DNA from: JBPCOB01 sp051000715
GTDB taxonomy: Bacteria; Actinomycetota; Actinomycetes; JALYNC01
Assembly (NCBI GenBank): GCA_051000715.1
Contig: JBPCOB010000083.1
Location: 1 to 6,051 of the forward strand
Reading direction: 5' to 3'
DNA: 6,051 bases
Below are positions 1-5,197 of this stretch, in pieces; position 1 is the stretch's first letter, and every line of letters begins with the position of its first letter. The position numbers were made by a program, and so were the translations under genes. Under the pieces are notes generated by a model, which worked only from the letters and a program-made list of their open reading frames with translations, ran no database searches and was not told the DNA's origin.

Positions 1-106
1 GGGTGACGTTCACGATGCGCGAGTTCTTGAAGACGGAGGTGTAGTAGCCGGCGGCCTCCCCGGCCTCGGTGTCGAACCACAGGTTCGGGGTGATCTTCTG
101 CTGCAT
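1..106 (-). CDS. VOC-family (PhnB-like) protein, N-terminal part
   Basis: The first 35 codons of a gene reading leftward off the window edge; the translation begins MQQKITPNLWFDTEAGEAA and continues through YYTSVFKNSRI. The pattern I-T-P-x-L-W-F-D-x-x-A-x-E-A-x-x-Y-Y-x-S-V-F-x-N-S-x-I is the opening beta-alpha unit of PhnB-like vicinal-oxygen-chelate proteins, often annotated '3-demethylubiquinone-9 3-methyltransferase' or glyoxalase-like. These small soluble proteins usually have about 130-160 residues and no settled physiological role, so the common methyltransferase label should not be taken literally. The ATG (104-106) is chosen because GAGAGG (complement of 115-120) lies 8 bases upstream of it and the family motif starts right after it. 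The gene is divergent from the PrmC-like gene. Its metal site and C-terminal half lie outside the window, so substrate and activity cannot be judged. Confidence 0.85.
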   Translation of the reverse strand, partial: MQQKITPNLWFDTEAGEAAGYYTSVFKNSRIVNVT

Positions 107-125
107 AACAGTGTCCTCTCGTACG

Positions 126-144
126 GCGGGAGCGGGCTTCCCGC
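126..144. repeat. Overlapping inverted repeats near VOC start
   Basis: GCGGGA (126-131) is the inverse of TCCCGC (139-144), and a second GCGGG (132-136) can pair with the same CCCGC (140-144). The block sits 20-38 bases upstream of the VOC start codon, just upstream of its ribosome-binding site. It could be a 5'-UTR hairpin or a repressor operator. GC-rich DNA produces such short repeats by chance, so this is a weak call. Confidence 0.3.
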
Positions 145-252
145 AATGGATGCACCCGTAGACCGGCGTAAGAAGAGAAGCTCATCGGGCCCAAGACCTC
201 GCGTCCCTCGCCGCCGCTGTCCCAGCTCATCGCGATGTCTGCCCGCGGCCGT

Positions 253-264
253 CCGCCTCGGCGG
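253..264. repeat. Perfect inverted repeat CCGCC-TC-GGCGG
   Basis: Five-base arms (253-257 and 260-264) are separated by two bases, immediately upstream of the only TAnnnT hexamer in the area. It could be a protein-binding operator for the rightward promoter or a tight RNA hairpin. No regulator is encoded nearby to support either role. Confidence 0.3.
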
Positions 265-268
265 TAGG

Positions 269-274
269 TAGGGT
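269..274 (+). promoter_or_regulatory. Possible -10 element (TAGGGT) for rightward gene
   Basis: TAGGGT fits the actinobacterial TAnnnT -10 pattern and would start a transcript near position 281, giving a leader of about 134 bases. There is no convincing -35 at 16-18 bases upstream (246-251 reads CGGCCG). An alternative -35-like TTGAGA at 290-295 lacks a good -10 partner at normal spacing. If this -10 is right, the outer helix 275-280/328-333 would not be fully transcribed, so the two proposals partly conflict. Confidence 0.2.
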
Positions 275-294
275 GGCCTGCTCCAGCAGTTGAG

Positions 295-378
295 ATGTCG
301 AGGAGGTGGGACCCGTTACCGCCAGATCAGGCCGGGTGCTCTCACCTCACGGCCGTGCGGTCCACCGGACCTAGGTGA
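295..378 (+). CDS. Possible 27-codon leader ORF (uORF)
   Basis: An ATG at 295 opens a 27-residue frame starting MSRRWDPLPPDQAG and ending STGPR with TGA at 376-378. It resembles no protein I know. Features that could slow a ribosome cluster in it: tandem AGG-AGG Arg codons (301-306), a TTA Leu codon (316-318, very rare in high-GC actinobacteria) and Pro-Pro-Asp (319-327). Its stop codon lies inside the 3' arm of the anti-sequestering helix, so a terminating ribosome would cover about 381-388 and stop the 381-389 strand from hiding the downstream start. Against it: no clear ribosome-binding site precedes the ATG, the AGGAGG lies inside the frame rather than before it, and third-position GC (about 78%) is lower than expected for genes here. 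It may be non-coding. Confidence 0.3.
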   Translation: MSRRWDPLPPDQAGCSHLTAVRSTGPR

Positions 379-401
379 CCGAGAGCGCCCTTCGGCATCC
401 C

Positions 402-407
402 GGAAGG
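402..407 (+). promoter_or_regulatory. RBS of PrmC-like gene, inside a hairpin arm
   Basis: GGAAGG, with the AAGG core at 404-407, lies 7 bases before the ATG at 415. It is the only plausible ribosome-binding site for this start. Bases 403-407 are paired in the 381-414 hairpin, so access should depend on that structure being open. Confidence 0.55.
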
Positions 408-414
408 CGCTCTC

Positions 415-1266
415 ATGTCAGCTTCGCCGTCATCGCCCTCTCGATCCGTCATCGTCACCAGGCTTCGGGCCGCCGGCAGTGTCTTTGCCGAGGACGAGGC
501 GCGACTGCTCATCTCCGCGGCGCGGACGCCGGCCGCCCTCGCCGCGATGGTGGACCGGCGGGTCGCTGGGATCCCCCTCGAACACGTCCTCGGCTGGGCG
601 GAGTTCTGCGGGCTGCGGATTTCCGTGGACCTCGGCGTCTTCGTACCGCGCCGCCGGACCGAGCTCCTCGTCCGTCAGGCCGCCGCCCTCGCCCGGCAGG
701 CTGCTAGCCGCGCCGGTCAGGGCCTCGCCCGGCATCGATCGGTCGTCGTTGACCTGTGCTGCGGCTCTGGCGCAGTGGGCGCCGCGCTGGCGGCGGCACT
801 GGAGCGGGTCGAGCTGTACGCCGTCGACATCGACCCCGCCGCGGTGCGGTGTGCCCGCCGCAACCTCGCCGCCGTCGGGGCTCAGGTGTATGAAGGTGAC
901 CTCTACGAGCCGCTGCCGACTACCCTGCGGGGCCGCGTCGACGTCCTGGTCGCCAACGCACCGTACGTACCGACGGAGGCGGTCGGGATGCTGCCGTCGG
1001 AGGCCCGCATACACGAGCCGCGGGTGGCGCTCGACGGTGGCGCGGACGGGCTCGACGTCCTCCGCCGGGTGGCCGTCGGAGCGCCGCTGTGGCTGGCAGC
1101 GGGCGCTCACCTGCTGGTCGAGACGAGCGACCGACAGGCGCCGCAGACCGTCGAAATCATGGCCCGCTGCCGGCTGATCCCACGGGTGGCCCGCTCCGAG
1201 GAGCTGAACGCCACCGTCGTCATCGGAACCAGGCCGGCCCGCCACGGGGACCGTACGGCTAGTTGA
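415..1266 (+). CDS. PrmC/HemK-related protein-(glutamine-N5) methyltransferase
   Basis: A 283-residue class I SAM-dependent methyltransferase related to PrmC (HemK), which methylates the GGQ glutamine of release factors. The N-terminal helical region (about 10-60) includes AGIPLEHVLGWAEFCGLRI, matching the PrmC 'P-x-x-(Y/H)-(I/V)-x-G-x-x-x-F' substrate-domain signature, followed by VPRRRTELLV (77-86), the counterpart of 'R-P-E-T-E'. SAM motif I is DLCCGSGAVG (113-122), with an acidic motif II at AVDIDPAA (136-143). The catalytic loop is NAPY (181-184), not the NPPY of classical PrmC; the following VPT and the EPRVALDGGADGLDV stretch match a separate actinobacterial subgroup labelled 'putative protein N5-glutamine methyltransferase' whose substrate is unsettled. 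It therefore may not be the organism's true prmC, which usually sits next to prfA. The start is set by ATG 415 with GGAAGG 7 bases upstream. It converges on gatA with 28 bases between stops. Its leader is unusually structured. Confidence 0.9.
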   Translation: MSASPSSPSRSVIVTRLRAAGSVFAEDEARLLISAARTPAALAAMVDRRVAGIPLEHVLGWAEFCGLRISVDLGVFVPRRRTELLVRQAAALARQAASRAGQGLARHRSVVVDLCCGSGAVGAALAAALERVELYAVDIDPAAVRCARRNLAAVGAQVYEGDLYEPLPTTLRGRVDVLVANAPYVPTEAVGMLPSEARIHEPRVALDGGADGLDVLRRVAVGAPLWLAAGAHLLVETSDRQAPQTVEIMARCRLIPRVARSEELNATVVIGTRPARHGDRTAS

Positions 1267-1273
1267 TGTCGAC

Positions 1274-1295
1274 GCTCGAACCTGACGCCTCGAGC
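1274..1295. terminator. Weak stem-loop between convergent genes
   Basis: GCTCGA (1274-1279) is the inverse of TCGAGC (1290-1295), with a 10-base loop, filling most of the 28-base gap between the PrmC-like stop and the gatA stop. It could act on transcripts from either side. There is no T-tract on either strand and the stem is only six pairs, so it is at best a weak terminator; convergent transcription itself may do the work. Confidence 0.25.
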
Positions 1296-2785
1296 TACAG
1301 AGCGGGCGCCTCGTCAAGAAGCGGGTGGCCGCGGCCAGCGTCCAGCTCGGCCTCCAGCGCGCCCGCCACCCGGTACATCCGGTCGTCGGCCAGCTCGGCG
1401 GCCATCACCTGGAAGCCCACCGGCAGCCCGTCCTCGGGCGCCAGCCCGCAGGGCACCGACAGGGCCGCCCCGCCGGAGAGGTCCGAGGGAATCGTGCACA
1501 GGTCGGCCAGGTACATCGCCAGCGGGTCGGCCGCCCGCTCGCCGATCGGGAACGCCGTCGTCGGCGTGGTCGGTGACACCAGGACGTCGACGGACTGGAA
1601 GGCGGCGGCGAAGTCCCGCGTTATGAGGGTGCGCACCTTCTGCGCCTGCCCGTAGTAGGCCTCGTAGTAGCCGCTGGAAAGCGCGTACGTCCCCAGGATG
1701 ATCCGCCGCTTCACCTCGGCGCCGAACCCGGCGGCCCGGGTTGCGGCCATCACCTCCTCGGCCGAGGCGGCACCGTCGTCGCCTACCCGCAGCCCGTAGC
1801 GCATCGCGTCGAAGCGGGCCAGGTTCGACGAGCACTCGCTCGGGGCGATCAGGTAGTACGCCGGCAGCGCGTAGTCGAAGTGCGGGCAGGAGATTTCGAC
1901 CACCTCGGCACCGAGCGACTCCAGCACCGCCACGGCCTCGGTGAAGCGCTGCTGGACGCCCGGCGCGTAGCCGTCACCGGCGAACTCGCGGACGACGCCG
2001 ATGCGCATGCCCTGGACACCCCGGTCCACCGCTGCCGCCAGCGCCGGCAGGGGTGCGTCGATCGAGGTGGAGTCCAGCGGGTCGTACCCGCCGATCACCT
2101 CGTGCAGCAGCGCCGCGTCGAGCACCGTGCGGGTGAGCGGTCCCGCCTGGTCAAGCGAGGAGGAGAAGGCGACCAGTCCGTAACGCGAGACCCCGCCGTA
2201 CGTCGGCTTGGCGCCGACCAAACCGCAGACGGCGGCCGGTTGGCGGATCGACCCGCCCGTGTCGGTCCCGATCCCGAGCGGCGCCTCGAAGGCGGCGACC
2301 GCGGCCGCCGACCCGCCGCTGGACCCGCCGGGGACCCGGTCGAGGTCCCACGGGTTGCGGGTCGGGCCGTAGGCGGAGTTCTCGGTCGAGGACCCCATGG
2401 CGAACTCGTCCATGTTGGTCTTGCCGAGGATGACGATCCCGGCGTCTTCCAACCGCCGTACGACGGTGGCGTCGTAGGGCGGCAGCCAACCCTCGAGGAT
2501 CCGCGAGCCGCAGGTCGTGGGCACCCCCCGCTGGACCAGCACGTCCTTTAGCGCGAGCGGTACGCCGGCCAGCGGGCCGAGCGGCTCCCCGGCCGCGCGC
2601 CGCACATCGACGGAGCGGGCGCAGGCCAGGGCGCGCTCGGTCGAGACGTGCAGGAAGGCGTGGACCGAGTCGTCCACGGCCGCGATGCGGTCCAGGTGCG
2701 CCGACGTGGCCTCCACCGCCGAGGCGTCGCCACGGGCGAGCACACCGCCGAGCTCGGCCGCCGTAAGGCGGGTCAGGTCGGTCAT
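1295..2785 (-). CDS. gatA: Glu-tRNA(Gln)/Asp-tRNA(Asn) amidotransferase subunit A
   Basis: A 496-residue amidase-signature enzyme. GatA hydrolyses glutamine and passes the ammonia to GatB, which amidates mischarged Glu-tRNA(Gln) or Asp-tRNA(Asn). The Ser-cisSer-Lys triad is intact: Lys80 (in LALKDVL), Ser155 (in GGSSGGSAAAVAA) and Ser179 (in GTDTGGSIRQPA). The spacing of 75 and 24 residues is that of characterised GatA enzymes. Other family marks are GKTNMDEFAMGSSTENSAYG (121-140), GAKPTYGGVSRYGL (191-204) and C-terminal LSVPCGL plus LPVGFQVM. Length is full. The ATG (2783-2785) overlaps the gatC stop as ATGA and has only a weak ribosome-binding site, so translation is probably coupled to gatC. 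The gene expected next in many actinobacteria, gatB, does not follow; a convergent methyltransferase gene lies there instead. Confidence 0.98.
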   Translation of the reverse strand: MTDLTRLTAAELGGVLARGDASAVEATSAHLDRIAAVDDSVHAFLHVSTERALACARSVDVRRAAGEPLGPLAGVPLALKDVLVQRGVPTTCGSRILEGWLPPYDATVVRRLEDAGIVILGKTNMDEFAMGSSTENSAYGPTRNPWDLDRVPGGSSGGSAAAVAAFEAPLGIGTDTGGSIRQPAAVCGLVGAKPTYGGVSRYGLVAFSSSLDQAGPLTRTVLDAALLHEVIGGYDPLDSTSIDAPLPALAAAVDRGVQGMRIGVVREFAGDGYAPGVQQRFTEAVAVLESLGAEVVEISCPHFDYALPAYYLIAPSECSSNLARFDAMRYGLRVGDDGAASAEEVMAATRAAGFGAEVKRRIILGTYALSSGYYEAYYGQAQKVRTLITRDFAAAFQSVDVLVSPTTPTTAFPIGERAADPLAMYLADLCTIPSDLSGGAALSVPCGLAPEDGLPVGFQVMAAELADDRMYRVAGALEAELDAGRGHPLLDEAPAL

Positions 2786-3081
2786 GGTTCGTCGTCCAGG
2801 ATCCGCGGCACCCGGAACCGGCCGCCCTCGCTGGCCGGCGCGGCGGAGATCACATCAGCGGCGTCGAGTGAGGGAGCGATCCGGTCGGCGCGGAAGACGT
2901 TGGTGAGCGGCACGGAGTGCGACGTCGGCGGGATCGAGTCGGCGGCCACCTCACCGACCCGGGCCACCGCGGTCAGGATTGAATCGAGTTCGACGGCCAG
3001 CGCGTCAAGCTCCTCGTCGGTCAGCGCCAGCCGGGCCAGCCGGGCCAGCGACGCCACGTCGGCGCGGGTCAGGGACGGCAT
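2782..3081 (-). CDS. gatC: Glu-tRNA(Gln)/Asp-tRNA(Asn) amidotransferase subunit C
   Basis: A 99-residue small subunit that wraps around GatA and GatB and stabilises the complex. The N-terminus SLTRADVASLARLARLALTD and the C-terminal GGRFRVPRIL, with a PLTNVFRAD segment before it, are the hallmarks of GatC. I chose the ATG at 3079-3081 because GGAG (complement of 3091-3094) lies 9 bases upstream and family proteins begin at this MPSLTR-type start. The frame stays open to another ATG at 3109-3111, which would add ten residues (MPLARSERPR), but no ribosome-binding site stands at a proper distance there. The stop overlaps the gatA start by four bases (ATGA). The gap from the ligA stop is 40 bases, without a visible terminator or promoter, so it is likely cotranscribed with ligA. 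Confidence 0.95.
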   Translation of the reverse strand: MPSLTRADVASLARLARLALTDEELDALAVELDSILTAVARVGEVAADSIPPTSHSVPLTNVFRADRIAPSLDAADVISAAPASEGGRFRVPRILDDEP

Positions 3082-3121
3082 GCGAGGGCGCTCCGAACGG
3101 GCGAGGGGCATTCCAGTCTAG

Positions 3122-5197
3122 TCAGCCGGCGGCCCCCGCCACTGCGACAGCGGTTGCCGCGGCGGGCCCGTCGGCGAGCAGCACCCCGAGCCCGGCCTCG
3201 TCCAGAACCGGTACGCCGAGCGCGACGGCCCGGTCGTACTTGGTGCCCGGCGAGTCGCCGGCCACGACGAAGGACGTCTTCTTGCTGACCGAGCCGCTGA
3301 CCTTGCCGCCGCGGTCCTGCACCGCCTCGGTCGCGGAGTCGCGGCTGTACGCCGTCAGGGCGCCCGTGATCACCACGGTGACGCCGTCGAGGGGGCGTGG
3401 GCCGTCGTCCGCGCCCGTGTCGGCCAGCGCCGCTCCGCCGGCGCGGATGCGCTCGACGATGTCGCGGTGCCGTTCGTCGGCGAACCAGTCGGCCACCGCC
3501 GTGGCAACGGTGGGACCGACGCCGTCGACCGTGGCCAGCTCGGCCGTGCTGGCAGCGGCGATCGCGTCGATCGAGCGGAACTCCCTGGCCAGCGCCTGGG
3601 CGGCGGTCGGGCCGACATGGCGAATCGACAGCCCGACCAGCAACCGCCAGACCGGCCGGTGCCGGGCCGCCTCGATCCCCTCGAGGATCTTGGCGGTCTT
3701 CTTCTCGGCGAAGCCCTCCAGCCCCTCGAAGGACTCCGCCCGCAGGTGGAAGACGTCGCCGACGTCGCCGACCGCGCCGCTATCGATCAGCGCGATGGCG
3801 GTCTCATAGCCCAGCCCGTCGATGTCGAGCGCCCCCCGGCCGGCGAAGTGGAAGACCGACTCCCGGAGCTGGGCAGGGCAGGACACCGTGTTGGGGCAGC
3901 GGACGTCGACCTCCCCCTCCGGCCGCACCAGCGTCGTACCGCACTCCGGGCACTGCGTCGGCATGGCGAACTCGCGCTCGGTCCCGTCGCGCAGCGCCAC
4001 CACCGGCCCGACGATCTCCGGGATCACGTCGCCGGCCTTGCGCACGACGACGGTGTCGCCGATCAGCACGCCCTTGCGCTTCACCTCGTCGGCGTTGTGC
4101 AGGGTCGACACCCCGACGGTCGAACCGGAGACCCGCACCGGCTCCAGGAAGCCGAATGGCGTCACCCGGCCGGTGCGCCCGACGTTCACCCGGATGTCGA
4201 GCAGCTTGGTGGTCACCTCCTCCGGCGGATACTTGTACGCCGTCGCCCACCGCGGCGCCTTCGAGGTCGAGCCGAGCCGCCGCTGCAGCGCGGTCTGGTC
4301 GATCTTGACGACGACGCCGTCGATCTCGTGGTCGAGGTCGTGGCGGTGCTCACCGAAGTAGCGGACGTAGGCGGCCACGCCGTCCAGATCGTCCTGCACC
4401 TCGTACCGGCTGCTGACCGGCAGGCCGAAGGCGGCCAGCTCGGCGTACGCCGCGGACTGCCGGTCGACGTCGAAGCCGCGCCGGGCGCCGAGCCCGTGCA
4501 GGATCATCCGCAGCGGGCGGGACGCGGTGACCCGGGGGTCCTTCTGCCGCAGCGAACCCGCCGCGGCGTTGCGCGGGTTGGCGAACGGTGCCTTGCCAGC
4601 AGCCACCAGGCCGGCGTTGAGCCCGGCGAAGACGGCCACCGGGAAGTAGACCTCGCCCCGCACCTCGAGCAGCTCGGGCGGCCGCGGCCCGGCCAGCCGC
4701 GCCGGCACGTCGTCGAGGGTGCGCAGGTTGGGGGTGATGTCCTCGCCGGTGCGGCCGTCGCCGCGGGTGGCGCCGCGGACCAGCCGGCCGTCCCGGTAGA
4801 CCAGCGCAACGGCCAGCCCGTCGATCTTCGGCTCGCAGAGGTACGCCGCATCGGCGCCCACCTCCCGCTCGGCCCGCCGGGCCCAGGCGGCCAGCTCCTC
4901 GTCGGAGAAGACGTTGTCCAGGCTCATCAGCCGCTCGAGGTGCTCGACCGGGGTGAAGGAGGTGGAGTAGCCGCCGGCCACCTTCTGGGTCGGCGAGTCC
5001 GGCGTACGCAGGCCAGGAAAGCGCTCCTCGAGCGCGGCCAGCTCGCGCATCAGCCTGTCGTACTCGGCGTCGCTGATCGTAGGGTCGTCGAGGACGTGGT
5101 AGCGGTAGGCGTGCTCCTCCAGGTCGCGGCTCAACGCCGCGTGCCGATGCAGCACCTCCTCCGGTACGTCCTCCACTGCGCCCGTCGTGCTGCTCAC
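3122..5197 (-). CDS. ligA: NAD-dependent DNA ligase LigA
   Basis: A 691-residue bacterial DNA ligase that joins nicks in replication and repair using NAD+. Domains in order: Ia NMN-binding region (about 10-70, with YRYHVLDDPTISDAEYDRLM); adenylation domain (about 70-320) with the lysine that takes AMP, Lys124, in CEPKIDGLA, plus RGEVYF, NPRNAAAGSLRQKDPR and EIDGVVVKID; OB fold (about 325-400); four-cysteine zinc finger Cys416-Cys419-Cys434-Cys440 with the usual spacing; helix-hairpin-helix region (about 445-590); BRCT domain (about 601-675). It ends in a short Ala-rich tail. The start is GTG at 5195-5197, overlapping the upstream stop as GTGA, with GGAGG (complement of 5205-5209) 7 bases before it. 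A longer frame from 5356 adds 53 low-complexity Gly/Arg residues that overlap the upstream gene and match no ligase. All catalytic residues I can check are present. Confidence 0.98.
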   Translation of the reverse strand: MSSTTGAVEDVPEEVLHRHAALSRDLEEHAYRYHVLDDPTISDAEYDRLMRELAALEERFPGLRTPDSPTQKVAGGYSTSFTPVEHLERLMSLDNVFSDEELAAWARRAEREVGADAAYLCEPKIDGLAVALVYRDGRLVRGATRGDGRTGEDITPNLRTLDDVPARLAGPRPPELLEVRGEVYFPVAVFAGLNAGLVAAGKAPFANPRNAAAGSLRQKDPRVTASRPLRMILHGLGARRGFDVDRQSAAYAELAAFGLPVSSRYEVQDDLDGVAAYVRYFGEHRHDLDHEIDGVVVKIDQTALQRRLGSTSKAPRWATAYKYPPEEVTTKLLDIRVNVGRTGRVTPFGFLEPVRVSGSTVGVSTLHNADEVKRKGVLIGDTVVVRKAGDVIPEIVGPVVALRDGTEREFAMPTQCPECGTTLVRPEGEVDVRCPNTVSCPAQLRESVFHFAGRGALDIDGLGYETAIALIDSGAVGDVGDVFHLRAESFEGLEGFAEKKTAKILEGIEAARHRPVWRLLVGLSIRHVGPTAAQALAREFRSIDAIAAASTAELATVDGVGPTVATAVADWFADERHRDIVERIRAGGAALADTGADDGPRPLDGVTVVITGALTAYSRDSATEAVQDRGGKVSGSVSKKTSFVVAGDSPGTKYDRAVALGVPVLDEAGLGVLLADGPAAATAVAVAGAAG

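Larger units (their letters stand above)
107..414. other. Divergent intergenic region, 308 bases
   Basis: This non-coding gap separates the leftward VOC gene from the rightward PrmC-like gene and must contain both promoters. The left part (107-250) holds the VOC ribosome-binding site (115-120), a pair of overlapping GCGGG/CCCGC repeats (126-144), and otherwise nothing I recognise. The right part (251-414) holds a compact inverted repeat (253-264), a weak -10-like hexamer (269-274), a possible 27-codon upstream ORF (295-378) and nested, competing RNA helices up to the ATG at 415. No tRNA or known riboswitch consensus could be matched by eye. Confidence 0.8.
275..414 (+). promoter_or_regulatory. 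Candidate RNA switch hiding the RBS of the PrmC-like gene
   Basis: Two incompatible folds are visible. Fold A: GAGAGCGCC (381-389) pairs perfectly with GGCGCTCTC (406-414), followed by TTC (391-393) with GAA (403-405). This puts the likely ribosome-binding site GGAAGG (402-407, 7 bases before the ATG) inside a hairpin that ends right at the start codon. In the same fold GGTGGGA (305-311) can pair with TCTCACC (340-346), and CCC (312-314) with GGG (334-336). Fold B: GAGCGCC (383-389) pairs instead with GGTGCTC (335-341, one G-U), continuing as AGGTGA (373-378) with TCACCT (342-347). This encloses a GGTCC-ACC-GGACC hairpin (359-371) and leaves the ribosome-binding site free. GGCCTG (275-280) also matches CAGGCC (328-333), perhaps closing an upstream domain. 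There is no U-tract, so control would be translational. The pairings are seen directly; switching and any ligand are inference. Confidence 0.5.

Noticed and set aside
301..323. T-box riboswitch core
   Set aside because: The AGGAGGTGGGACCCGTTACC stretch recalls the T-box (UGGNACCGCG) and the translational layout is like actinobacterial ileS T-boxes, but the invariant bases do not line up, no specifier stem is evident, and the downstream gene is not an aminoacyl-tRNA synthetase or amino-acid gene.
381..414. Intrinsic terminator
   Set aside because: The hairpin is strong but has no U-tract after it; it is followed at once by the ATG and coding sequence, so blocking of the ribosome-binding site fits better.
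290..1177. Long plus-strand ORF of 295 codons overlapping the methyltransferase gene
   Set aside because: An Arg/Ser/Pro-rich low-complexity translation in a shifted frame of a clear methyltransferase gene; a GC-driven shadow.
3082..3111. Ten-residue N-terminal extension of GatC
   Set aside because: No ribosome-binding site at proper distance before the ATG at 3109-3111, while the ATG at 3079-3081 has GGAG 9 bases upstream and gives the usual length.
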